Assembly (NCBI RefSeq): GCF_039539525.1
Contig: NZ_BAABDH010000015.1
Location: 62,001-126,000 of the forward strand
DNA: 64,000 nucleotides
Direction of reading: 5' to 3'
Source: Hymenobacter algoricola
GTDB lineage: Bacteria > Bacteroidota > Bacteroidia > Cytophagales > Hymenobacteraceae
Of the stretch, positions 9,251 through 18,015 are shown piece after piece (within the stretch, counting starts at the first letter, position 1; each line of letters starts with the position of its first letter). The notes beneath the pieces were generated by a model that had not been told where the DNA came from, made no database searches, and saw nothing but the letters and a program-made list of their open reading frames with translations. The position numbers were made by a program, and so were the translations under genes.

Positions 9251-10753
9251 ATGCAGCACCCGCTTTCCCTCTACAATACCCTTACGCGTCGCAAAGAGCC
9301 CTTCACGCCCGTCCAAGCGCCGTTTGCCGGCGTCTACCTCTGCGGCCCGACGGTTTATAGCGAGGCCCACATCGGCAACGCCCGGGGCCCGGTGGTATTC
9401 GACGTGCTGACGCGCTACCTGCGCCACCTGGGCTACACCGTGCGCTACGTGCGCAACATCACCGACGTGGGCCACCTGGAAAGCGACGCCGACGAGGGCG
9501 AGGACAAGATGGCCAAGGCCGCCCGCGTCCGCCACCTCGAGCCCATGCAGATAGCGGAGCAGTTTGCCAACCTCTACCAGCGCCACATCGAAGTGCTGGG
9601 CTGCCTGCCACCCGACATTCAGCCCCGGGCCACCGGCCACATCACCGAGCAGATTCAGCTGATTGAGGAAATCCTGGCCAACGGCTTCGCCTACGAAGTC
9701 AATGGCTCGGTGTACTTCGACGTGCCCGCTTACAACGCCGCGGGCCGGGCCTACGGCAAGCTTTCCAACCGGGTGGTGGAGGAGCTGCTGACCGGCTCCC
9801 GCGACAACCTGGCCGGGCAGGACGAGAAACGCTCCCCGGTAGATTTTGCCCTCTGGAAAAAGGCCGCGCCCGAGCACCTGATGCACTGGCCCTCGCCCTG
9901 GGGCGAAGGATTTCCGGGCTGGCACCTGGAGTGCTCGGCCATGAGCCGTAAGTACCTGGGGCAGCTGTCCGACATTCACGGCGGCGGACTGGACCTGATG
10001 TTTCCCCACCACGAGTGCGAAATAGCCCAGAGCCAGGGCAGCCACAGCCATTCCGATGAGGCCCGCATCTGGATGCACCACAACATGATAACGGTGAACG
10101 GGACCAAGATGAGCAAGTCTACCGGCAACTTCATCACCATCTCCGAGCTGTTTGAGGGCACCAACAAGACTCTCTCGCAGGGCTACTCGCCGATGGTGGC
10201 GCGCTTCTTTCTGCTGCAGGCCCACTACCGCAGCCCCATCGACATTTCCGACGACGCGCTGCAGGCCGCCCGCAAAGGCTACCGCAAGCTGATGAACGGC
10301 CTGCGCCTGCTCGACAAGCTGCGCCTGCCCGAAGGCACCGAGCAGGCTGCCGATACCAGCGCCGCCGACGCGGAGCTGCGCAAGCTCGTAGCCGACGTAT
10401 TCGCGGGCCTCAACGATGACCTGAACACGGCCAAGGCCATGGCCAGCCTGTTTAACCTGCTGCGCAAGTTCAACGGCTTCTTTGCCAACCTGACTTTGCT
10501 GGCCGCCGTGAGCCCGACTGCCCTGGCCGAAGCCACTACCGCCTACCGCACGCTGGTGGTGGACGTGCTGGGCCTGGCCGACGAGCCCCGGGCCAACGCC
10601 GAAGACCTGCTGGCCCTCACCCTGGAGTTTTATCAGGAAGCCAAAACGGCCAAGGCCTACGACAAAGTAGACCAGATCCGGGCCGCCCTCAAGGGGCAGG
10701 GCATTATTATCAAAGACCTTAAAACCGGCATCGACTGGGCGTATGAAGAATAA
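9251..10753 (+). CDS. cysS: Cysteinyl-tRNA synthetase
   Basis: Charges tRNA-Cys with cysteine, a cytosolic class Ia synthetase. The 500-residue protein has the Rossmann-fold entry CGPTVYSEAHIGNAR near residues 31-45 (HIGH-type motif, with the zinc-binding Cys in CGPT), the further zinc ligands in WHLECSAMS and HHECEIAQ, and a KMSKS loop whose first Lys is residue 286. The C-terminal DALR-like helical domain (about 340-500) is intact. Length is normal. The 3' end overlaps the next gene by 11 bp, so the two are likely co-transcribed. The ATG at 9251 gives the standard N-terminus (a short lead into the YNTLTRRKEPF segment). Confidence 0.97.
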   Translation: MQHPLSLYNTLTRRKEPFTPVQAPFAGVYLCGPTVYSEAHIGNARGPVVFDVLTRYLRHLGYTVRYVRNITDVGHLESDADEGEDKMAKAARVRHLEPMQIAEQFANLYQRHIEVLGCLPPDIQPRATGHITEQIQLIEEILANGFAYEVNGSVYFDVPAYNAAGRAYGKLSNRVVEELLTGSRDNLAGQDEKRSPVDFALWKKAAPEHLMHWPSPWGEGFPGWHLECSAMSRKYLGQLSDIHGGGLDLMFPHHECEIAQSQGSHSHSDEARIWMHHNMITVNGTKMSKSTGNFITISELFEGTNKTLSQGYSPMVARFFLLQAHYRSPIDISDDALQAARKGYRKLMNGLRLLDKLRLPEGTEQAADTSAADAELRKLVADVFAGLNDDLNTAKAMASLFNLLRKFNGFFANLTLLAAVSPTALAEATTAYRTLVVDVLGLADEPRANAEDLLALTLEFYQEAKTAKAYDKVDQIRAALKGQGIIIKDLKTGIDWAYEE

Positions 10754-11771
10754 CCGGATCTGGCTGGCCTCCGCGCTGGCTGCCCTGCTGCTGGCCACCG
10801 GCTGCGGCGACGATACAACCAAGACGGCCGACACGCCCGATACCTCCGCTGCGGAGGAAGCCAAGCTGCCCGTGGCCCCGGCCTTCAGCGCCGACTCGGC
10901 CTACGCCTACACGGCCAGGCAGGTGGCTTTCGGGCCCCGCGTGCCCAACTCCAGGGCCCACGTAGCCACCGGCGACTGGGTGATTCAGAAGTTCAAAAGC
11001 TTCGGGCTGAGCGTGCAGGAGCAGCCGTTTGAGGCCATGGCCTTCGATGGCAAGCTGCTGCGCTCCCGCAACATCTTGGCCCGGTTTGCACCCACCGCGG
11101 CCCGCCGCATTGCCATCTTCACCCACTGGGATACCCGCCCGTTCGGCGACAAGGACCCCGTGCGCAAGAACGCGCCCATCGACGGCGCCTGCGACGGGGC
11201 CAGCGGCGTGGGCGTGGCCCTGGAAATGGCCCGCCTGCTGGCTCTGCAGCCCGACAGCCTGCAGCCCGCCGTCGGCGTCGACTTCATCCTGTTTGATGCC
11301 GAGGACTACGGCTACGATTCCTCGACCCAGGGTGAGCTGACCAACCAGCTGGCTGCCCAGGGCAAGGAAAGCTGGTGCCTGGGCTCGCAGTACTGGGCCG
11401 CGCACATGCTGCCCGCCAACTACAAGCCCAGCTACGGCATTCTGCTGGATATGGTGGGAGCCAAGGGCGCCCGGTTCAGCCGTGAGGGCCAGTCGCGCGA
11501 AAGTGCCCGCGACGTGGTGGATAAAGTGTGGAACACGGCCTCCCAGATCGGCTATTCCGACTACTTCATCTTCCAGGACAGCCCCGGCATCGACGACGAC
11601 CACGTGTACACCAACCGGGCCGGGGTGCGCACCATCGACATCATCGACTTTTCGCCCGCCGGCGAGTTTCCCGCCTACCACCACACCACCCAGGACAACA
11701 TGAGCGTCATCGACAAACGCACGCTCAAAGCCGTGGGCCAGACGGTGCTGCAGACGATTTACGGCGAGTAA
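10743..11771 (+). CDS. M28 family zinc peptidase, glutaminyl-peptide cyclotransferase-like lipoprotein
   Basis: A 342-residue lipoprotein: signal peptide with lipobox ending LATGC, Cys21 as the predicted lipidation site. The rest matches the M28 fold and is closest in pattern to bacterial/animal-type glutaminyl cyclases. Visible landmarks: IFTHWDTRP, the metal-binding Asp151 in GACDGASG, the acidic FDAEDYG segment (Glu187), WCLGSQYWA, DMVGAKGA, the DDDHVYTN His and a distal YHHTTQDN. Either N-terminal glutamine cyclisation or aminopeptidase action in the periplasm is possible. In Bacteroidota, pyroglutamate formation after signal-peptide removal is common, which fits a cyclase. It overlaps cysS by 11 bp and ends with a strong terminator. 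Confidence 0.85.
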   Translation: MKNNRIWLASALAALLLATGCGDDTTKTADTPDTSAAEEAKLPVAPAFSADSAYAYTARQVAFGPRVPNSRAHVATGDWVIQKFKSFGLSVQEQPFEAMAFDGKLLRSRNILARFAPTAARRIAIFTHWDTRPFGDKDPVRKNAPIDGACDGASGVGVALEMARLLALQPDSLQPAVGVDFILFDAEDYGYDSSTQGELTNQLAAQGKESWCLGSQYWAAHMLPANYKPSYGILLDMVGAKGARFSREGQSRESARDVVDKVWNTASQIGYSDYFIFQDSPGIDDDHVYTNRAGVRTIDIIDFSPAGEFPAYHHTTQDNMSVIDKRTLKAVGQTVLQTIYGE

Positions 11772-11815
11772 CTAACAGTCCGGTTTTTTGCTCTTTAGTC
11801 CTGCTTCGATAATTT

Positions 11816-11850
11816 AAAACACTGCTTGCCAGGCGCAGGCAGTGTTTTTT
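11816..11850 (+). terminator. Intrinsic terminator after cysS-M28 pair
   Basis: AAAACACTGCTTGC pairs with GCAGGCAGTGTTTT around a 5-nt loop and is followed by more T, a canonical Rho-independent terminator. Confidence 0.85.
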
Positions 11851-11917
11851 CGTGCCCTGCCCTTTGTCTCACTGCCAACGCCTGCTCCTGGCGGCGTTGG
11901 CAAATCCTACTTGCCTC

Positions 11918-12769
11918 ATGTTGCGCTTTCTCAACATTACCGGCCGCCTTGCGGTGCTGGGGGCGCTGGCTGCCGCCTGCTCCCGCGACGAAGTAGCCCC
12001 GGCTACTCCGGCCATCGACGGCCACCTGGCTATGGGCAACCCCAGCGGAGCCGTAGCCGACGAAGCAGTACCGGCCAACTACCTGCTGGCTAAACCCCAG
12101 TACATCCTGGCTTACCACCGCGACAAGGGCATTCCGAACTGGGTGAGCTGGCACCTGGCTCCGGCCTGGCTTGGCCCGGCTCCCCGCCAGGACGACTTCC
12201 GGGCCGATGCCAGCCTGCCCGCGGGCTGGTACCAGGTGGCGGCCGGCAGCTACGTGGGCTCCGGCTTCGACCGGGGCCACAACTGCCCCAGCGCCGACCG
12301 CACGGCCACCGTGGCCGACAACTCGGCGACGTTTCTGATGACCAACATGGTGCCCCAGGCCCCGCGCAACAACCAGCAGACCTGGGCCGGCCTGGAGGAG
12401 TACTGCCGCACGCTGGCCGGGGCGGGCAATGAGCTGTACGTCATCATGGGTAGCTACGGCACGGGCGGCGTGGGCGCAAACGGGGCTAAAACCACGCTCG
12501 ACCATGGCCGCGTAGCCGTACCCGCCCATATCTGGAAAGTTATTGTGGTGCTGCCCGAGGGCCGGCAGGATGCCGGCCGGGTGAGTGCCTCGACCCGCGT
12601 CATTGCCGTAGATACCCCCAACGACAACGCCCTCGACCCCGCCTGGGGGGGCTACCGCACCACCGTCGACGCCCTGGAGGCCGCCACGGGTTACGACCTG
12701 CTGTCGGCCGTGCCCGTCGCGGCGCAGAAAGCCGTGGAAGCCCGGGTGGATACCGGCCCGACCCAGTAA
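11918..12769 (+). CDS. Secreted DNA/RNA non-specific endonuclease (NUC family), lipoprotein
   Basis: The preferred ATG gives 283 residues beginning MLRFLNITGRL. This start yields a lipoprotein signal ending LAAACSRDE, whereas the 22 upstream in-frame codons overlap the terminator flank and lack signal character. The catalytic DRGH motif of the beta-beta-alpha-metal NUC family is at residues 118-121 (GFDRGHNCPSADRT), and the downstream FLMTNMVPQ with the metal-coordinating Asn is present. These enzymes cut single- and double-stranded DNA and RNA; here it is probably tethered to the outer membrane and used for nutrient or extracellular DNA degradation. No immunity-like partner gene is adjacent, so a toxin role is less likely. 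Confidence 0.9.
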   Translation: MLRFLNITGRLAVLGALAAACSRDEVAPATPAIDGHLAMGNPSGAVADEAVPANYLLAKPQYILAYHRDKGIPNWVSWHLAPAWLGPAPRQDDFRADASLPAGWYQVAAGSYVGSGFDRGHNCPSADRTATVADNSATFLMTNMVPQAPRNNQQTWAGLEEYCRTLAGAGNELYVIMGSYGTGGVGANGAKTTLDHGRVAVPAHIWKVIVVLPEGRQDAGRVSASTRVIAVDTPNDNALDPAWGGYRTTVDALEAATGYDLLSAVPVAAQKAVEARVDTGPTQ

Positions 12770-12781
12770 GTTAGGCTCAAG

Positions 12782-12821
12782 CACTTCCACCCAGCAGTAG
12801 TTTCGCGGCTGGGTGAAAGTG
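12782..12821. terminator. Hairpin between convergent genes
   Basis: CACTTCCACCCAGC and GCTGGGTGAAAGTG form a 14-bp stem with one mismatch and a 12-nt loop. It lies between the convergent nuclease and LD-carboxypeptidase genes. A T-tract is missing, so termination efficiency is uncertain. Confidence 0.5.
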
Positions 12822-12859
12822 GTGCGCTAGGCGCGTAGCGCCAGGTAGTTTCGGGCAGC

Positions 12860-13762
12860 TTACGCATACTCCACCCGCGTGCCTGCAGCATCCACTACCA
12901 TTCGCGCCACCCGCCCGCACATCAAGGCCATATTCTGGGGCTCGTGCCCTACCGGGAAATGATAAGCCACCGGGAAGTCGTACTGGCGGGCGTAGGTATC
13001 GATGATTTCGTAGGCCGTCTGGCCGAAGGGCACGGCGTTGTCGTGGGGGTCGGTGAAGTGGCCCACGAGCAGGCCGGCCAGGTCGCGGAGCTTGCCGGTG
13101 CGGTCCAGGTGCACCAGCATCCGGTCGATATTGTAGAGGTACTCGTCGATGTCTTCCAGAAACAGGATGCGGCCGGTGGTAGGGCAGTCGGAGGCCGTGC
13201 CGGTCAGGTTCTGCAGCAACGACAGGTTGCCGCCTACCAGCTCGCCGGTAGCGGAGCCGGGGCGGTTCAGCGCGTGCGGTGGGGCGGCATACTCCACCAG
13301 CTCGCCAAACAGGGCCCGGCGCAGGCTTTCCAGCGCTGCTTCGCCCCCGGTCTGGTTGAAGAGCAGCGGCATCACGCCGTGGATGCTTTCGTGGCCCAGA
13401 GCCAGCAGATGGCAGTTGAGGGTAGTAATATCGCTGAAGCCGGCAATCCATTTGGGCTGCCGGGCAAAGCCGGAGAAATCGAGCCGGTCGATGATGCGGG
13501 TGGTGCCGTAGCCGCCGCGGGCGCACAGGACAGCGCGGATTTCGGGTGCATCGAGCTGGTGCTGAAAGTCGCGGGCCCGCAGCGCGTCGGAGCCGGCAAA
13601 CTGGTGGTGCTCGGCAGTAATTGACTCGCCCAAAACCACCGTCAGCCCCCAGCCCGTGAGGATATCGACGGCCGCGGCCACTTCTTCTGCCGAAACCTTG
13701 CGGGCGGTACTGACAATGGCGACCTGGTCGCCGGCGCGGAGCGCGGGAGGAGTAGTGGGCAT
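12860..13762 (-). CDS. LD-carboxypeptidase (peptidase family S66, LdcA/MccF-like)
   Basis: Family S66 enzymes remove the terminal D-Ala from murein tetrapeptides during cell-wall recycling; the MccF branch cleaves microcin C. From the ATG at 13762 the protein has 300 residues. The Ser-Glu-His triad typical of S66 can be placed: Ser110 in GFSDIT, Glu203 in FLEDIDEYL and His273 in VGHEPQN. The RGGYGT motif (about 82-87) of the N-terminal lobe is present. The frame is open 12 codons upstream, but those residues are not family-like. No signal peptide, so it is probably cytoplasmic, as expected for murein recycling. Convergent with the nuclease gene and followed upstream by a long inverted repeat. 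Confidence 0.92.
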   Translation of the reverse strand: MPTTPPALRAGDQVAIVSTARKVSAEEVAAAVDILTGWGLTVVLGESITAEHHQFAGSDALRARDFQHQLDAPEIRAVLCARGGYGTTRIIDRLDFSGFARQPKWIAGFSDITTLNCHLLALGHESIHGVMPLLFNQTGGEAALESLRRALFGELVEYAAPPHALNRPGSATGELVGGNLSLLQNLTGTASDCPTTGRILFLEDIDEYLYNIDRMLVHLDRTGKLRDLAGLLVGHFTDPHDNAVPFGQTAYEIIDTYARQYDFPVAYHFPVGHEPQNMALMCGRVARMVVDAAGTRVEYA

Positions 13763-13817
13763 ACGGCAGCAGTTAGCAGCCGCGAACTTACGCAACAAAG
13801 TCGGGGGCTACTGCAAC

Positions 13818-13865
13818 GGTCCTGCTGAGTCCCACGCAGCATCTGGCCGGGTTTTCAGCAGGACC
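13818..13865. repeat. Perfect 11-bp inverted repeat between hom and the LD-carboxypeptidase gene
   Basis: GGTCCTGCTGA (13818-13828) and TCAGCAGGACC (13855-13865) are perfect complements flanking a GC-rich 26-nt spacer. It lies 31 bp after the hom stop, in the 133-bp gap. There is no long T-tract on the minus strand, so it may be a processed 3'-end stem or weak terminator of the hom transcript. Confidence 0.6.
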
Positions 13866-13895
13866 TTTGGTACCACTTTAGAAAGTATAGTTACA

Positions 13896-15179
13896 TCAGC
13901 GGCTGATTTCTTCCAACCCCTGCTTCTCGTCCAGGGCTGCCGTGGCCGGCCGTACGTTGCCGGTACGGGCCACGAAGGCGCCGGCTTTGCGCAGCGCGTC
14001 GCGGTGCTGCAGCAGGGCGTCGAGCGGTACGAAGCCCACGATATAGCCGTCCTCGTCGGCCTCTTCGGTGATGTCGGTGAAGCCGAGCTGGTCGAGCAGT
14101 AGCTCGTTGTCGGTGCGGAGGTAGATTTCCAGCTCCAGATCGGTGGTGTAGACCAGGGGCGTGGCCTGCAGCTTGGCGTAGGCGTAGCGGAAGTCGCCGC
14201 GCAGGGCCGCCAGATCGGCCAGCACGGCCGAGCCGGTGGGGTGGCCGCCCGCGCCCCGGCCCCGCAGAAACTGGGTGCCGGCAAACTCAGCCTCGATGAT
14301 AACGCCGTTGAACTCGTCGTCTACGGCGTACAGCGGCGACTCGCGGCCCACGAACTGCGGGGTTACGAGCACCGTCAGCTGGCCGTCGGGCAGTAGGTAG
14401 AGGCCGGCTACCACCTTTATCTTCTGGCCCTCCAGGCCCGCGTAGGCAATGTCGGTGGCGCCGATGTGCTCAATGCCCAGGTTCAGCACCTGCTCCGGCC
14501 TCAGCAGTACGCCGTAGGCGTGGGCCGCCAAGATGACGGCCTTGGAGCGTGGGTCGAAAGCGGCCATGTCGAGCGTGGGGTCGGTTTCGGCGAAGCCTTT
14601 AGCCTGGGCTTCGGCCAAAGCCGGGGCGTAGTCGGAGCCCTCGGCGCCCATGCGGGTCAGCACGTAGTTCGACGAGCCGTTGAAGATGCCGCTCACGCTG
14701 CGCAGCGGCTCCTGCCCGAAATACGCGTCCAGGGTACGAATGACGGGGATGCTGCCGCAGACGGCCGCCTCGTAGAGCAGGGTGCCGCCGTGGGTTTGCT
14801 GCAGGGCCACCAGCTCGGGCAGGTGGCGCGCGACCATGGCCTTGTTGGCCGTCACCACCCGCCGGCCCCGGCGCAGGGCCGTGCTCACGAGCCGAAACGC
14901 CTCCTCCGCATCGTCGATTACCTCCACCAGCACGTCCAGCGCGGGGTCGGCCAGTAGCTCATCGGCGTGGTAGGTGAAGTGCTCGGCGGGCAACGACCGG
15001 ACCTTGTCGGGGTTCTTGACGGCAATGCGCCGCACTTCGGCCCCGAACTCGGGCAGGCGCAGGAGGATGTCGTAGATTCCCTGGCCCACGCAGCCAAACC
15101 CGATCAGGCCCACGCGCAGCGGCGCGGGGTGGGTTGGCGCTAATGTAGAGCCGGAATTACCGGACGAAGGACTGGACAT
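13896..15179 (-). CDS. hom: Homoserine dehydrogenase
   Basis: Reduces aspartate semialdehyde to homoserine, the branch point for Thr and Met. The product (427 residues from the ATG at 15179) has the NAD(P) Rossmann motif GLIGFGCVGQG near the N-terminus, the homoserine dehydrogenase signature SGIFNGSSNYVLTRM, and a DMAAFDPRSKAVILA segment containing the catalytic Lys. An additional C-terminal region ending in the GYIVGFVPLDALL stretch could be a regulatory ACT-like piece, but I cannot establish that. A TTG start 13 codons upstream is also open. The 5' end overlaps the end of metX by 23 bp, which indicates translational coupling and co-transcription. Confidence 0.95.
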   Translation of the reverse strand: MSSPSSGNSGSTLAPTHPAPLRVGLIGFGCVGQGIYDILLRLPEFGAEVRRIAVKNPDKVRSLPAEHFTYHADELLADPALDVLVEVIDDAEEAFRLVSTALRRGRRVVTANKAMVARHLPELVALQQTHGGTLLYEAAVCGSIPVIRTLDAYFGQEPLRSVSGIFNGSSNYVLTRMGAEGSDYAPALAEAQAKGFAETDPTLDMAAFDPRSKAVILAAHAYGVLLRPEQVLNLGIEHIGATDIAYAGLEGQKIKVVAGLYLLPDGQLTVLVTPQFVGRESPLYAVDDEFNGVIIEAEFAGTQFLRGRGAGGHPTGSAVLADLAALRGDFRYAYAKLQATPLVYTTDLELEIYLRTDNELLLDQLGFTDITEEADEDGYIVGFVPLDALLQHRDALRKAGAFVARTGNVRPATAALDEKQGLEEISR

Positions 15180-16188
15180 AGAATCGTTCGAGAAGATGAG
15201 TGATTTGGGCGGTTTCAATCAGGAAGCCGTCGTGGCCGAAGCCGGAAGCCATTTCGGCGTACCGGGCGCCGCCAATGTGGCGGGCCAGCAGCTGCTGCTC
15301 GGCGGGCGGAAACAGCACGTCGGAGCTGATGCCGATAACCAGGGTGCGGGCCCGGATGTGGCGCAGGGCCGTTTCGACGCCCCCGCGGCCGCGGCCCACG
15401 TTGTGCGAGTCCATGGCCCGGCTCAGGGCCACGTAGCTGTAGGCGTCGAAGCGGGCCACGAGCTTGGCGCCCTGGTACTGCTGGTAGGAGCTGGCCCGGA
15501 AATCGGTGAGCCGCTCCCCATCCGGCTCAGCCTGGCTACCGGCGTAGGCGTCGTAGCTGCGGTAGCTGAGCAGGGCCACGGCCCGGGCCGCCTGCAGCCC
15601 GGCCTTTCCCCCGTCCGGCGTAGCCGAAAAGTAGGTTGGGTCGGCGAAGATGGCCAGCCGCTGGGCCTCGTTGAAGGCAATGCCCCAGGGCGAATGCTGG
15701 GCGCTGGTAGCCAGCAGCACCAGGTGGTCGAACACGGCGGGCTGCTGCACGGCCCACTCCAGCGCCTGCTGCCCGCCCAGCGAGCCGCCAATCAGGGTGT
15801 GAATCTTGGCCAGGCCCAGCTGCTGCCGCAGCTGCTCGTGGACGGCCACCATGTCGCGGATGGTCACCAGCGGAAACTCCTGGTAGAGTGGCTCGGCGCC
15901 GGCTGCTACCGGCGTGAGCGGACCGGTAGAGCCGTAGCAGGAGCCCAGAATGTTGGCGCACACGATAAACCAGTCGGCGGGGTCGAAATGGCCGCCGGGG
16001 CCGAACAGGCCGGGCCACCAGCTGAGCACGTCGGCGTTGGCCGTCAGGGCGTGGCACACCCAGATAATGTTGTCGCGGGCGGCATTCAGCGTGCCCGCGG
16101 TGTGGTAGGCTACCCGCACCGTCGGCAGCACCGCGCCGCTTTCCAGCGACAGGGGCGTGGGCAGGGCAAATACCTGGGAGCTGTTCAT
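15157..16188 (-). CDS. metX: Homoserine O-acetyltransferase
   Basis: Transfers acetyl from acetyl-CoA to homoserine, the committing step of methionine synthesis by direct sulfhydrylation. The 343-residue alpha/beta-hydrolase shows the nucleophile Ser136 in the GGSLGGQQALEW elbow, the family motif NILGSCYGSTGP (about 79-90), the catalytic Asp in ISSDVLFPP and the His in GFGHDGFLIE near the C-terminus. Length is typical of MetX (340-380). It precedes hom with an overlap and follows metY after a terminator, so metX-hom probably form one transcript with their own promoter in the 314-bp gap. Some MetX-like enzymes use succinyl-CoA, so acyl specificity is inferred from the neighbour metY. Confidence 0.95.
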   Translation of the reverse strand: MNSSQVFALPTPLSLESGAVLPTVRVAYHTAGTLNAARDNIIWVCHALTANADVLSWWPGLFGPGGHFDPADWFIVCANILGSCYGSTGPLTPVAAGAEPLYQEFPLVTIRDMVAVHEQLRQQLGLAKIHTLIGGSLGGQQALEWAVQQPAVFDHLVLLATSAQHSPWGIAFNEAQRLAIFADPTYFSATPDGGKAGLQAARAVALLSYRSYDAYAGSQAEPDGERLTDFRASSYQQYQGAKLVARFDAYSYVALSRAMDSHNVGRGRGGVETALRHIRARTLVIGISSDVLFPPAEQQLLARHIGGARYAEMASGFGHDGFLIETAQITHLLERFYVQSFVR

Positions 16189-16327
16189 ATATTCTTGTTT
16201 GGCACTTAAAGCTTAGATTTTAGAGCTGAGCACCTGGACCAATGCCCGCAGTTCAGGCGTTTCAGGCCAGACTCTGAGCTCTGAGTTCTATTTTCTCAGG
16301 TTTCAATTCTGGGTTTTCAAACTACTA

Positions 16328-16379
16328 CAATAGCGCACGGGCTGAACCAGCTAGAATGCCGGCTCAACCCGGGCTATTG
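16328..16379 (-). ncRNA. Structured leader element upstream of metX
   Basis: In the 314-bp gap between metY and metX the minus strand can fold with an outer CAATAGC/GCTATTG stem enclosing an inner 10-bp stem (GGGTTGAGCC with GGTTCAGCCC, two G-U pairs). No T-tract follows. It does not match the SAM-I, SAM-II or SAM-IV cores known to me. The remaining ~140 bp before metX are A/T-richer and show no clear promoter consensus. Confidence 0.4.
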
Positions 16380-16449
16380 TGGGTTTGGGCAGGCCGTCTC
16401 CTCTCTCACAACAAAACGACCCGCCCGCGCCCCAAGCTGCTCCGACCGG

Positions 16450-16490
16450 AAAAGGCGGCGGCTTCCGCCTGCGCTAAAAAAGCTGCCGCC
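16450..16490 (-). terminator. Intrinsic terminator of metY
   Basis: On the minus strand GGCGGCAGCTT pairs with AAGCCGCCGCC (one A-C mismatch) and is followed by TTTT. It lies 13 bp after the metY stop and should separate metY from metX-hom. Confidence 0.7.
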
Positions 16491-16502
16491 GGTTTCCTCT
16501 CT

Positions 16503-17882
16503 CTAGACTTCCAGCGGAGCAGCGTGTTCTACCTCGGGCTGCAGCAGCGTGCTGCCCGATTCGTCCGGCGTAGCGGCGTTGCGCACGGCCTCAAAAGCCT
16601 GGGCCAGATCCGCCCGGATATCGTCGAAATGCTCGATGCCCACCGACAGCCGCAAGGAGGTCGGGGTGACGCCGGCGGCCAGCTGCTCGGCTTCGGAGAG
16701 CTGCTGGTGGGTGGTGGCCGAGGGCTGAATGATGAGCGTCTTGGCGTCGCCCACGTTGGCCAGATGACTCACCAGCTTCAGGTTGTCGATGAAGCGCGTA
16801 GCCGTTTCCTTGCTGCCTTTGAGCTGGAAGCTGAGCACGCCGCCAAAGCCGCGCTTCAGGTATTTCTGGGCCAGGCCGTGGTAAGGGCTGCTTTTCAACC
16901 CCGGATAGTTCACGCTTTCCACCTGCGGGTGCTGCTCCAGCCAGGTGGCCACGCGCAGGGCGTTTTCCACCGTCCGCTCCACCCGCAGGCTCAGCGTTTC
17001 GAGGCCGATCAGCAGCTGAAACGAGTTGAACGGGCTGATGGCGGGGCCAAAGTCGCGCAGCCCTTCCACCCGGGCCCGGATGATGAAGGCAATGTTGCCG
17101 AACGGCCCGCCCTTGCCGAATACGTCGTTGAATACGAGGCCGTGGTAGCCTTCGGAAGGCTCGGTGAACTGCGGAAACTTGCCGTTGCCGAAGTCGTACG
17201 TGCCGCCATCCACAATCACGCCGCCCACGCTGGTGCCGTGGCCGCCAATCCACTTCGTGGCCGACTCCACCACGATGTGGGCCCCGTGCTCCAGGGGCCG
17301 GAACAGGTAGCCGCCCGCCCCGAACGTGTTGTCCACAATCAGCGGCAGGTCGTGCTTGTTGGCAATGGCCGCAATCCGCTCGAAGTCGGGGATGCTGTAG
17401 CTTGGGTTGCCGATGGTTTCGAGGTAGATGGCCTTGGTGTTGTCGTCAAGCAGCGCCTCGAAGGAGGCCGGGTTGTCGCCGTCGGCAAAGCGTGCCTCGA
17501 TGCCCAGGCGCTTGAATGCTACCTTAAACTGGTTGTAGGTGCCGCCGTAGAGGAAGGCCGTACTCACGAAGTTGTCGCCGGCCTGCAGGATGTTGTTCAG
17601 GGCAATGAACTGGGCCGCCTGCCCCGAGCTGGTAGCCAGGGCTGCCACGCCGCCTTCCAGGGCCGCCACGCGCTGCTCAAACACGTCGGTCGTCGGGTTC
17701 ATCAGGCGGGTGTAGATGTTGCCGAACTCCTTCAGGGCAAACAGGTTGGCCCCGTGCTCAGCGTTCTTGAACACGTAGGACGTGGTCTGGTACAGCGGTA
17801 CGGCGCGGGCGCCGGTAGTGGGGTCGGGCTGCTGACCGGCGTGGAGCTGCAGCGTTTCGAAGTGATGGGCTGGCGTGGACAT
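16503..17882 (-). CDS. metY: O-acetylhomoserine sulfhydrylase
   Basis: PLP enzyme that makes homocysteine from O-acetylhomoserine and sulfide. The ATG at 17882 gives 459 residues, and the N-terminus FETLQLHAGQQPDP is the usual start of the family; the 48 extra upstream codons run into leader hairpins and are not coding. Landmarks: the YTRLMNPTTDVFEQR segment near 57-71, the LATSSGQAA loop, the cofactor Asp in VDNTFGAGG, and the Schiff-base Lys210 in ESATKWIGGHGTSVGG. Length fits MetY (about 430-460), longer than MetB/MetC. The 540-bp upstream region carries a promoter, SAM-I riboswitch and a Cys-rich mini-ORF, so expression is expected to fall when SAM is high. Confidence 0.96.
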   Translation of the reverse strand: MSTPAHHFETLQLHAGQQPDPTTGARAVPLYQTTSYVFKNAEHGANLFALKEFGNIYTRLMNPTTDVFEQRVAALEGGVAALATSSGQAAQFIALNNILQAGDNFVSTAFLYGGTYNQFKVAFKRLGIEARFADGDNPASFEALLDDNTKAIYLETIGNPSYSIPDFERIAAIANKHDLPLIVDNTFGAGGYLFRPLEHGAHIVVESATKWIGGHGTSVGGVIVDGGTYDFGNGKFPQFTEPSEGYHGLVFNDVFGKGGPFGNIAFIIRARVEGLRDFGPAISPFNSFQLLIGLETLSLRVERTVENALRVATWLEQHPQVESVNYPGLKSSPYHGLAQKYLKRGFGGVLSFQLKGSKETATRFIDNLKLVSHLANVGDAKTLIIQPSATTHQQLSEAEQLAAGVTPTSLRLSVGIEHFDDIRADLAQAFEAVRNAATPDESGSTLLQPEVEHAAPLEV

Positions 17883-17982
17883 ACTGGTTCGGAGGTTAAG
17901 AAGGATTACGGAAAGAAAAGACAGGATTTGAGCCGGGAGCCAAGACTCCCACGGGACCGGGCCAGGCGCGGCCCTGCGGCTG

Positions 17983-18015
17983 AAAAGCGGGGTCAGGAGC
18001 CAGCCGGGACCCCGC
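17983..18015 (-). terminator. Terminator-like hairpin inside the metY leader
   Basis: On the minus strand GCGGGGTC pairs perfectly with GACCCCGC across a 13-nt loop and is followed by TTTT. It stands about 100 bp upstream of the metY ATG and about 85 bp after the Cys-codon mini-ORF, so it is a plausible attenuation site. A second small hairpin (GGGAG/CTCCC, 17935-17950) follows it. Confidence 0.6.

Noticed and set aside
11918..12769. NUC endonuclease as a toxin/immunity system
   Set aside because: No adjacent inhibitor-like gene and a simple lipoprotein signal; scavenging nuclease is more likely.
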